From Spinacia oleracea (Eukaryota; Streptophyta; Magnoliopsida; Caryophyllales; Amaranthaceae): DNA of 64,000 nt. Under the pieces are notes generated by a model, which saw nothing but the letters and a program-made list of their open reading frames with translations, was not told the origin of the DNA and ran no database searches. The stretch is taken from NCBI RefSeq assembly GCF_020520425.1, contig NC_079487.1, positions 4,139,501-4,203,500 on the forward strand, given 5' to 3'. The translations under genes were made by a program, and so were the position numbers. Shown in pieces: positions 22,369 through 32,181 of the stretch; the stretch's first letter is position 1; each line of letters opens with the position of its first letter.

Positions 22369-23996
22369 AAACCTTCTGTTCTCTTAGATTGAGCATTCTT
22401 AATCCACTTGGGAGGAACTTTAGGTGGTTGTTTCTGTGCCCTGGCCATGGCTAGTTCCCTCTCTAGTTTCTCTTTCTGTTCCTTTGTGGTGATCAGATCT
22501 TTGTTTAATCTTTCTAAGTCGATATTAAAAACTCACATGTTAATCTCCAAGGATTTTGTAGGGTCCAAACTTAGATTAAACATCTTATATTACCTGAGTT
22601 GCACTTGTAGAAGGATGTTTTCATTTCTAATTTTCTCGAATGACTCATTAATGGTGGTATTTCTATCTAGCAATTCAAAGAACCTGCCTTGAACATCAGA
22701 TCTAATATTGTTTAGATAATTTATGTGGTCTTTACTGAGTTCCAAGGCTCTATCACTTTGCGCTTTTAACATACTTAGCTTTTTGTAATCATCTAGAGTT
22801 TCTAGCAACAGTTCAATTAGTTTTGACTTTGAAAGACACTGAAGAGTGGAGGAACTTACTTCTTCTGATGGAACTCGTTCAGTTCCTTCTGTTCTTGCCA
22901 TGAGGCAGAGATTTGCAGTTTCTTCATTAGGTTGTTCCTCATCGTCTTCTGAGTCTGTTGCTTCGCCCCATGCAGCTATCATATCCTTTTTGAAGTTTGG
23001 CCTCTTGAAAGTAGACTTGTTATAGCGTTCCTTGACCTGTTCCTTTCCTTTTCCTTTGGCTTTGTCGTTTTCCCACAGAGGGCATTCACGAATTTGATGA
23101 TCAGTTTCTCCGCATTTGAAGCAACCTTGCTCAGTTTTGGAACTAGTAGTTTTCTTAGCAAAGTTCCTTCCTTTCTGGTTTCCTGGTTTGAAGTTCCTGT
23201 AGAGCTTTCTCATTCTTCTAACCAGCATGGTAGCCTCTTCTTCATCTGGCTCAGATTCGTCGAGTTCCTCAGCTTTTAGAGCAAGTCCTCGATTTCTGGA
23301 GCTCTCAGGAACAACAGCTCCAAGATGCAATTCATGTGTCATCAAGGAACCAGCAAGTTGTTCAATGTTGAACTTGGTAAAGTCCTTGGTCTCAAACAGT
23401 ACAGTGACCTTTGTTCTCCAACGATCATCTTGTGGCATGCTCCTTAGTATTTTTCTTACCTGTTCATCTGTGGGAATTATTCTACCAAGAGAAACTAATT
23501 CATTGGTTATGTTAGTAAATCTAGTGAACATTTCTTGAATAGTTTCTTTTGGAAGCATTTCAAATCTTTCATATTTAGACATCAAAAGGTCAATTTTGGA
23601 ACGCTTAACTTCATTAGTTCCTTCTTGGGTTACTTGTAGTAATTCCCAAATCTGTTTTGCGTTCTTGCACCCCATGACCCTATTGTGTTCATGAGGTCCA
23701 AGTCCACAATGCAGGATTTTGACAGCCATAGCATTCATCTCATATTTATCAAAGTCTTCTTTGGAGAATTCAGACATTGGTTTAGGAACTACCTCGTTTT
23801 CAGCATTGGTCTTTGTTACCTCAAAGTCTCCAACCTCAATTACACGCCAAACTTGGTAATTTTCCGCTTTGATGAATATCTCCATTATGTTCTTCCAGTA
23901 TGAGTAGAACTTACCATTGAACATAGGTGGCCTTTGTGTGGAGTAGCCTTCTTCCAGTTTCTCTTCTGAGTTCATACTATCAGGAACTTGACTCAA
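22369..23996 (-). pseudogene. SIRE-like copia gag
   Basis: From the start at 23996 the frame is open for 468 residues to a stop at 22590. It opens with a UBN2-type region (RPPMFNGKFYSYWKNIMEIF, HCGLGPHEHNRVMGCKNAKQ, YERFEMLPKETIQEMFTRF), then a basic linker and a CCHC knuckle CFKCGETDHQIRECPLW. A coiled-coil-like tail follows. Beyond 22590 the sense continues in other frames (MARAQKQPPKVPPKW near 22440) until element 1 begins at 22368. Gag would package the element RNA. It is broken by stops and by the nested insertion. A PBS and LTR stand just upstream. Confidence 0.85.
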
Positions 23997-24027
23997 ACAG
24001 GGTTTCCTGTGTTTTTAGTGAGTACTG

Positions 24028-24040
24028 GCTCTGATACCAA
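24028..24040 (-). other. Primer binding site of SIRE-like element
   Basis: Minus strand reads TGGTATCAGAGCC, the initiator-Met tRNA site, two bases after the LTR end at 24043. Confidence 0.88.
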
Positions 24041-24042
24041 TT

Positions 24043-25340
24043 GATATTCCAGTAGGAACACACACAAGAGGGGGGGTGAATTGTAATTCGAACTTTGATA
24101 GAGTTTCTTTTGTAAACCAAGGAACAGTAAAGGAACTGAGAGCAAGAAAGACTAAAATAACAATTGTGAGAACTTCTTGACACTAATCAAGAAGAGAATT
24201 TCTTTTATTATAGTAATTCCTTGATTACAATAACTCTCTAACACAAGTTCCTCTCTAACTCGTGTTCCTCACAGTAATCTACTTAGATTACAACTCTTTC
24301 TTCTTCACTTTCTCTCAGACTTAAACTCTAAGTCTTTACAGGATAACTCTATCCTCTCTAATACAAAATACAATTCGTGTTTAGATAACTCTCTAGATAT
24401 TAATAATGCTTTTGTATATATAGGAACTTAGGAACTCTGAATTAACTAGGACACAAACTGATTTTAGAAAATCTTTGATAATACGTTTTCAGGAAAGCAA
24501 AAACTCTTAGAATGTTTGTGTGTCTTTAACCAAAAACGATTTTCCTTTTATAGTGTTTATCCCTAGGGTTAGTTCCCTTCAAAACCTCAACTGCTAACTG
24601 CCAGCACTTTGGTCTCCACGTCCCTTGACTTGAGGAACAAGGGGAAGACCACTTCCCACGTTCAACCACAAAGCAATTAGTGGTTTTGACTCAATCAAAC
24701 TCTAAAAGATTTTCTTTAAAACAAATTTTATTTATCTACAAAAACTTAGGAGAATTTTTAGGAAAATAAGTTTTGCTTAAATAAAATAAAACGTAAATCT
24801 ATTTTATAATAAATATGTAAAACTTATTTTTATTTGATTAAATGTTTTCCATAAAAATTGCTTCCAGAAAAATAAATGGCCTAATTAAATCACAAGTTCC
24901 TTGAGTACCCTATATACCATTAGCATAATTAATATTTACATAAAATTCTAAGTACAGTAGACTACCTAGACTTTTATGTCTTCCCTTTGTCTGGAACTTG
25001 CAACTCAGAAGCTTCAGACGTTCCAGCTCTGGAACATTGATGAGTTCCTCTCTGGCTAACATAGGAAGTCGTGGCTATGAGTCTGTAATTGTTCTTGTGG
25101 GCATGAAGAACTCTTGATATGTACAATGTGTTGCTCCTCTTGTGACTTCAAAACTAGAACTGATACTGCTTCCAGCTCAGGAACTCCAGTAGTTGTTCCA
25201 AGTATAAATCAGGAACTTCAACATCTGATTCAAGTTCCTATCCTAATAGGAAGTTAGGCACTTACCCGTCTAAAGTCATTAGCAACCACAATCAGGAAGT
25301 TTGCAATATGTGTGTCATCAACCAAAACCTAGGAACAACA
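24043..25340 (-). mobile_element. 5' LTR of SIRE-like element
   Basis: About 1.3 kb, starting tgatattccagtagg on the plus strand next to the PBS and ending near aggaacaaca at 25337-25340, where the truncated main-family LTR begins. The exact right end is uncertain by a few bases because the partner LTR is missing. A TATA-like TATATATAC is at about 24413-24422 on the minus strand. I counted 19 occurrences of GGAAC or GTTCC within it. Confidence 0.8.
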
Positions 25341-25790
25341 ATAAGTTAGTTAAATAGAGTTTTAATTAAATTCTAATTAACTAATTAGAATTCTAATAGG
25401 ATTCCAATTTTTTTTCCATACCCCTATAAATATGTGATCCTAGTTCACAATTTATACACGAGTTTCAAGTATTCAAAAGGTAAGAATTTAAGCAAAAATT
25501 CAGCCAAACACTTGCCTCATATTAGCCGAATATTACTAGTACGTACTTTAAGGGCGATTCTAGTTGGTCAGTCTTAAGGCGGATCCGGACGTGCTGTGGA
25601 CTATCTACGGAGGGACGACACTTGGAGTCCTAAAGACTTGTTCTTGTTCGGTTCGGGCGCAGCTAGGGAGGGCACGCTACAAAGTGTATGCATTCTAGAC
25701 TAAGTATTTGGTTATGTGCAATTAATTTGAATCCTGGCATATAGGTTTTTCCGCATGATTTATGTTGTTCATATGTATCATAACCTAACA
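25341..25790 (+). mobile_element. Truncated LTR of the main copia family, plus orientation
   Basis: The last 450 bp or so of an LTR: TATA box TATAAATA 25425-25432, R/U5 block about 25553-25682 and the end cataacctaaca at 25790. No PBS follows (next bases agtcccatat), so it is a 3' or solo LTR. It is cut on the left where the SIRE-like LTR begins, which suggests that the SIRE-like element inserted into it. It is the only plus-oriented copy of substantial length. Confidence 0.8.
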
Positions 25791-28530
25791 AGTCCCATAT
25801 GGAATGTCTTCCACAACTTTCCCATTTTCATACAAGTTATCCATCTTGTTACTCGCATCCAAATGATCCTCAAAGGTGTAATACCCCGATTCTAGACCTT
25901 ATTAAAATATTAGTTTAAATTAATAGAACTATTAAATCATGTATAAAATTCGACAGAGTTTCCTTTGTAAATTGAACAAAACCCAAAAATGGGATATTTA
26001 AAATCCTGTTACATTTGACAACACCAATAAACCTGTGTATTCTTAAACATAAGCGGAAGCAATGACAGAGAATCGGAGTATCACCGCCGCATTTACCTAA
26101 GAGCAAATGCAAGGCTAAAAATAAATCTCAAGATCGATTAAAAAAATTATTTAAGATTACAAAACTCTTTACGTTAACCAAATTAGGACTTGACAATACA
26201 ACTTAAAAAATAAATTAATTATTAAGACATTTATAATTGGAAAACCCTTTTTTATTTTTTAATACATTCACTTTTATTATTGTCGTCCTCACTCGAAGCA
26301 ACCTATGAAATCAAAAATACCTGTAGACGATGACCATCTGCTCACCATAATAAAAGGGTCGTCGCAGGTTCAATCCCAAATGGTAGAACAACACAAACAA
26401 CAAACACAAACAAGAAATACACACGTTAGCGAAAGCTGAGTACCAAAACTCTACATTAATCAAGCATTGAGAAAACTCATGCACATATTTAAGGAACGTT
26501 AAATAATACACTTAGTCATGAATACTCATATTGTTTCCCAATAACTTTGAACAACAAAAGATAGAACAGACTGAGTTATGTTAGTGTCAAGTGAGTATTT
26601 GAGATCTCTAATGGTCCTCTATTGGAGCTCTTCCCTAATCCTATTTATCTCTTATATTCCAAATTCCCATCATTCTCCATCCTAAGTAGATCTGGGAGTC
26701 CCTGACAATCTACTGAATAATAGATAGACCCGGGAGACCCTGACAGTCTATTTGAGATGTACCCGGGAGCCCCTGACAGTATATTTTATCTTCGTTGGCC
26801 AACTATTTTCAATAACCTCTAGTGTGCACACCCCTCAACTCTAGCTTTTATTGTGACCCGGGAGTCCCTGAACAGTCACACTAGAGATGAGGACGGTTTA
26901 CCATCTTGCCACATACGGCGATAATAAATTCCAAATTGCCACATACGGCGAAGATCAATCAATACATCACGCAATCACCTAAAATCCTTTTCTCCAATTC
27001 ACAAAAAGTTCCTCCTCGTAGTTTTCATCATAAATCATTAATATACTTTAAGAAACCAAAGTGTTAGAGCTTTATCTAACCACCCAATAATCCCACTTAT
27101 CACTAACGTAAGATATGCAACTCATTTATAATTGATTTTATAAAATAACTCATAAATCACAAGTTCATCTATTAACATTGATAGAAGACCAACCAACATC
27201 AATAACAACACTAAAAATAACACTAGTATCAATACTCTCTACAATAAGACATTAATAATAAGAATAAATAACTAAAACAACGAGATCAAGGACAGCAACA
27301 ATACAATTACAAACAATAATCATCATCAACAATGCCGACAATAACTAGACGAAGACAGCAACAACATTGACTTTAAGAAGGGTGTATCTCCTCGCACACA
27401 GCTCCGAATCAAGTTATTCTTGAGCCTAAATCATCTACTCGCAGAGATATACAATTCTTATTCAGAGAACAGGAGCTAAAAATGATCAGAAGATTGTCGA
27501 AATAAGAGAAACATAAGCTGGTGCTGACACCACAGCAACAACAGCAACGGTTAGTTTCAGAATGGCTTATCTCCTAAAATACGGCTCCAAATTGAGTGAT
27601 TCTTGAGCCCAAATTTAATAACTCAAAGAGATCTACAACTTTTGTTTAGAAATAACAACCTAAAAATGAATAAAAGACTAAGAAAACAGGACAAGTTCAT
27701 GCTGAATGCAACTGCAACAACGGCAACAAGAACAGCGACACCAACAACAACTATAACCCTAACAAATATAACCACAACAACAACTCGAACATCCTTGATA
27801 ACAACAAGAATTCCAACACTAACAACAACCAATTAAACGAAGCAACAATATCAATTAAAAGCAGTGAAATCATCAATAACAAAATCTTGCATGATCACCT
27901 ACAATTTGTTTCCAATCTATCCTTACTGAAAGGGGAAAAAAATAAAAAGGAAGGAGTGTGGCACCTCGGGCTAGCAACGAGCAGAAGAGAAGAGGAACAA
28001 GAACACAAAATCAACACCAACAAAGAAGGTATCATCTCCGACAGTATTAGTAGCGCCAACGAATAAGGACGACGCCTCCGTCAAGTGAAAGAACCGATGA
28101 CACCAAATAAAGCCAAAAGAGAGAGAAGATTCAATAAGTTAGGGTTTACTCAATTTGGGGGTTTTGATCTTTATTCAATTCCAACTAATTGATGAAGGGA
28201 GTCTGAAATTACCGAACAAATGAGTATGATCGAGTGTTGATCGTCGATGTTAGATGTGAGGAGAAGTGGTGGCTTGATGGGTGGTTTTGGCGAGAGGCAA
28301 CCAACGAACAGGAAAAATGGAGAACCCATATTTTGAAGATGAGTGAAGATGAAATGGGTAAGGTCCAATATTGGGAGATGCAATGTCGGTTAACACAAAT
28401 ATCTCACTTCATTTTTTTTTCATTTTTTTTTTCATTATTATTTTCATTATTTTATATATATTTTTTGTTTTTGTTTTTTTTCTTTTTGTTTGTTTATTAT
28501 TTTCTCAAATTGTTTGTTTGAATTTTTTTT
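25791..28530. repeat. Unclassified repeat resembling a gypsy LTR
   Basis: No gene is supported. A TGTAATACCCCG start at 25877 resembles plant gypsy LTR ends. Inside are five related phrases of the form cccgggagnccctgacagtct (26692-26875), two copies of ttgccacatacggcga (about 26916 and 26937), and an approximate tandem duplication in which about 27380-27540 resembles 27560-27720 (both with ctccgaat/ctccaaat...tgattcttgagcc). A CAA-rich stretch follows (27680-27830) and a T-rich tract near 28410-28530. The right end is not determined and the TE class is a guess. Confidence 0.35.
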
Positions 28531-28546
28531 TTGACCTACTAGAAAT

Positions 28547-29820
28547 CTAAAATTTAATATCAAGAACAACTAGTTCTTCTTCATCTTCAATTTCTTCATC
28601 AATGAAATCATCGGAGTTGAAATTATCACTCCCACTGTCACTTTGACTCTCCACAACGTCTTCATCATCACTCACATCATCATCCAACTGCTCTTCTTCC
28701 TCATCATTGTATGTAGTGGGTGTTCTCACCCTAGAACCGGCAGACCTTCCCCCCTCTTCCTAGGAACAAACGTACCCGTCTTCTTAGCACGACTTTTTGA
28801 AATTCTGAGTCCCCTCGCTTTGTTTAACTCGGCCCTGTTAGGTTGTTGTGGTGGTGTCTGATATGGTTGTTGTGGTGGTGTCTGATCTGGTTGCTAAGGT
28901 GTTTATTGAGGTGGTTGTTGAGGTGTTTGTTGAGGTGGTTGTTGAGGTGTCTGCTGAGGTGGTTGTTGTGTTTGTGGTGAGACTGGTGGTGGTACGTGAT
29001 GGATATCTTGGTGGTGGTGATGGGGATCTTGGTGGGGGTGATGGCTGTCTTGGTGGGGGTGAGGGCTGTCTAGGTGGTGGTGATGGGTGTCTTGGTGGGG
29101 GTGATGGTTGTCTTGGTGGTGGTGATGGAGAAGTTGGCGGTGGTGAGGCAGCATGTTGTGGTTCTGTTTGTGTACTAGGTGGTTGGGAACTTCCCGAGAA
29201 GAAGCAATCAGCATTTTGTGAATTGAAAACCCGTACATACTCCACACTTAAGTCCTCAACAGAATACACAGGCACCTCAACTTCCACTGTGTTTTTCAAT
29301 TGCTCCTCTAATTCCCTTTGAATCTTAGCCTCTCTTTCTAACCTTCTCCTTTCCTCTTCCCTCCCCCTCTCAAACTCCTCAGCTTTCCTTCTAAGTTCTG
29401 CAGCCTCCCTTTCCTTCCTATCCTTCTTTTCTTAACTTCAAGCCTAAACTGAATTGAAGTATCCTTCTCATTTTCCTTCTCTATCCATATTTCCACAGTT
29501 TCCTTACGCAAAAATAACCCCCACATTCCCATCAAACCAACATCATTTACCAATTCCACTCTCTTCTCCGTGTTAGGATTTACATAAAACAACCTAAAAA
29601 CCTCAGGAATCAAAACATCTTGTTTAATAGAATCACCAAACAAGTCCTCAACCAAATCCATGTAGTTGGTTTCATCAGTATCTTGTACCCTCAAATCAAA
29701 ACTACGATCATTGTAATGACATAACAACCAAATTGCACCCATCCTATACAAACAGTAAACGCAACATAAAACTTCAAATTCATGAACTAAAGCATAAGGA
29801 AAACAACAAAGCACAACCAC
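28547..29820 (-). pseudogene. Mutator-like element N-terminal gene, truncated and frameshifted
   Basis: Minus-strand frames join into one product. The likely start is near 29742 (MGAIWLLCHYNDRSFDL), a PB1-like N-terminal domain as found in plant Mutator-like transposase genes. It is followed by charged helical sequence (ERGREEERRRLERE) in a shifted frame; the shift lies in purine-rich DNA near 29420. Then comes EVPVYSVEDLSVEYVRVF, a proline-rich repeat (PSPPPRx units, 29000-29130), Thr-rich repeats and an acidic tail near 28560-28730. The zinc finger and catalytic core are missing. Downstream is T-rich DNA with no transposase. The family assignment is from memory of similar proteins. Confidence 0.55.
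28841..29130. repeat. Nested minisatellites inside the Mutator-like gene
   Basis: Three adjoining arrays. Units of 21 bp such as tgatggctgtcttggtgggg run from about 29000 to 29130 and code for PSPPPRx on the minus strand. Units of 18 bp around ggtggttgttgaggtg run at about 28898-28975. Two units of about 30 bp (ggttgttgtggtggtgtctg) lie at 28841-28890. Confidence 0.8.
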
Positions 29821-30236
29821 ATTCTATGTTCTATAATTAACACCCCAAAATTCAACTTAACCAATATCATGAAAAAATCCCGATTTTAACAAAACCCTAA
29901 CCCTAATTAAAGCAAAATTCGCAAAATAGCACCCAAAACAAGAAATGAATTGATGGGACCTTACCTTGACACAATTTTGAAGAACGCCCAGGCACAAATT
30001 TCAGTGCTTTACTCCTTGCACCCACTTTTGTAGGACTCGCGAAAATACAAGAATTTTGGACCAAATTGTCGAGCTTTTTGTGGGGATTAACTTGGACTAA
30101 CTCTTGCGAGTTGGTTTACACAAATCCCTGCGAAAATCTCATTTTATCTCTCTAAGGTTTCTTCCTCAAGTTCACTCTAATGGTGTAAGAAGAACAGAGA
30201 AATGTCGAGGAAGGAAGTTGGGAAGTTAGGTTTTGA

Positions 30237-30269
<33 letters not shown>

Positions 30270-30480
30270 TTCTGTTATGGCGCCATAAGGGGAGAGTAAG
30301 GGCAAAAAGGTAAAATATGCCTAACGGAGGGTTAACGTCCGTCAGCCAAATGGGCATTTATTGTATTTATTGCTTACGTCAGGGGCATTTGGTGCATTCG
30401 GGAAACATTAGGGGTAATTGGTGCATTATTGCAAACCTCGGGGTCATTTCATGAAAAATCCGATTATTTTATTACAATAC
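29821..30480 (-). mobile_element. 5' flank and probable terminal region of the Mutator-like element
   Basis: The sequence 30290-30475 contains the phrases ggggcatttggtgcattcgg and ggggtaattggtgcattatt ending near atgaaaaatccg. I associate these with the terminal regions of plant Mutator-like elements. A (TTA)n microsatellite lies at 30238-30270. The opposite terminus was not found, so the element is truncated or rearranged. Confidence 0.45.
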
Positions 30481-30652
30481 TACCTCTATTTCTAAAAGGT
30501 ATTTCATTTGTTTTTTTATATATATTTTAGTACTTAATGTACATATTTTAAAATTTTTTTGTTTTTTTTAATACGCTCCTCAATGTACGAATTATAAAAT
30601 TGAGACAAATAAAAAATATCTCATATCCTCGACGTAATATATATGTAAATTA

Positions 30653-31239
30653 CTCCCTCCGTCCCGAAATACTTGAACCAGTTTGACCAGCACAGACTTT
30701 AATACAAAGTAATTGACTTATTACTCCCTCCGTCCCAGATTAGTTGTTACACTTTCCTTTTTCGTCCGTCCCAGATTAGTTGTTACACTTCTAAATTAGG
30801 AATGATCCCACAATTATTATATTGTCTCTCTCTTCCCACTAATTTTTTTTGTCCCTACACTCTGTTACATTCAATTAAAAAAAATATCCCACTAACTCCT
30901 ATCACTTCTACTTTTTCAATAAAATAACAATTGATAACCAAACAACCACTTATCACCTAAACTTTGTGCAAAGGTAAATGTAACAACTAATTTGGGACGA
31001 ATGGGAGTATTAAATAAAAGGTATTTAATAGTGGGTATTTTTTAATATAGATAGGGGGTATATGTCAATTTTTTAAAGAGGTGAGAGGGAGGGAGTAGGG
31101 TGCGTGGGAATACAAAATAACATGTGAAAGGGAATAGTTGATATAATATTAATAAAAGTTTACCATTTATAAAAACGGTGCAAGTAATTCGAGACTGCTT
31201 TATAAGGAAAGCAGTGTAAATATTCCGGGACGAAGAGAG
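30653..31239. mobile_element. Outer Stowaway-like MITE
   Basis: Left terminus ctccctccgtcccgaaatact at 30653 pairs as an inverted repeat with aatattccgggacgaagagag ending near 31239. Removing the inner MITE leaves about 300 bp. The left TA target is present; the right is degraded to CA. Non-coding. Confidence 0.65.
30724..31007. mobile_element. Inner Stowaway MITE with TA target-site duplication
   Basis: Termini ctccctccgtcccagattag (from 30724) and ctaatttgggacgaatgggag (to 31007) are inverted repeats, flanked by TA at 30722-30723 and 31008-31009. The left terminus is partly duplicated (cgtcccagattagttgttac at about 30732 and 30766). Non-coding; mobilised in trans by Tc1/mariner transposases in plants generally. 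Confidence 0.85.
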
Positions 31240-32181
31240 CAGAAGACAGAAGGTTCGCGTTTGAGTCCCTCCTCCAAAAGCTATGGGAACTGTCTTTTTA
31301 GAACCAAAAAAATGACAGATTGTTTGGTACAAAATGCATGTTTCTCAAGTCGTACGACTGATCCACTATACATTAACTGTATTACCTGTCCATCAAGTCA
31401 ACGCCAAGATCACACATGCTGAATACACTACAGTACTCAACATGGAAAGACTTATCATTTCATACATAATACATCAAAGCAGTTGCCAACTGGTGTGACA
31501 TGAGGAGCACGTGCATTGAGGTGATCAAAATTTGGACTAAACCCGAGTTTAACACAAAAATCAGACCCGGGCTTTTTAGGCCGGGCTCAGGTTTGGAACT
31601 TAAAATGCATATTTTATGCTATCTAAACCCACACTTCTTCATGTCAGGTCAAATCGGGCAAGCGGACCAGGCTATAGATGATCAATTCAAAATGGTCTAT
31701 GAACAAATCCATTCCATGGCCGAGGGCGGGCCTTTCGAATCGAATCTAGGGTGTTTCACTGAACAGGCCAAAACCTAGAGTTGAAAACCGTCTACATTTA
31801 TCAGCATTTGGAATAAAAAGCTGGTGTAATATTGGTTCGAGGAAACATAAATCAATCTCGGGACTGGACAAAATGATCCACTCCGAAAGGGAATTTCAGT
31901 CAAATTACTAGTTCTAGTTTTCAAGCTTTAAAATTACTCAAAAATTTCGAGAGGATCATTTTATTCAGCACGAGAGATGTCACCAAATCCTTTGGTTTTC
32001 GTCATAGTCAACAAAGGAACTCTCAACCAACACCAGATGGATTCTAGGATACAAAAAGTGCTGACTTTGCAACCCTACAAATTTGGAGCAATGACAACAG
32101 CTCGCTCTCTATCATACAAAAAAAATGCTGACTGACTAAGTGGTTGTTATAGCTGTGATATGAATAAATATCTGCTTCTTC
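31240..32181. other. Intergenic DNA downstream of the GCD1-like gene
   Basis: No gene is supported. A GC-rich phrase at 31555-31600 (cccgggctttttaggccggg) resembles old DNA-transposon remnants, but no termini were found. The 3' untranslated region of the gene probably occupies the part nearest 32181. Confidence 0.4.

Larger units (their letters stand above)
7539..25340 (-). mobile_element. SIRE-like Ty1/copia element, split by element 1 and truncated by element L
   Basis: Two blocks, 7539-11852 and 22369-25340, belong to one minus-strand copia element. Element 1 separates them and has duplicated the 5 bases AAACC (11848-11852 and 22369-22373). The order is canonical: 5' LTR, PBS, gag, protease, integrase, RT, RNase H, then a possible env-like region. 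The gag with a UBN2-like body and the extra region after pol suggest the SIRE/Maximus lineage. Its 3' LTR was lost or displaced by element L. The element is unusually rich in GGAAC/GTTCC. Confidence 0.85.

Noticed and set aside
27603..27836. Thr/Asn-rich open frame
   Set aside because: Product of a CAA/ACA-rich simple sequence in an unclassified repeat.
28627..28634. An extra ctcccact word outside the main copia family
   Set aside because: It lies in the acidic tail of the Mutator-like gene; a single occurrence there is compatible with chance.
28848..29321. Val/Gly-rich plus-strand frame of 157 residues
   Set aside because: Antisense shadow of the proline-rich minisatellite in the Mutator-like gene.
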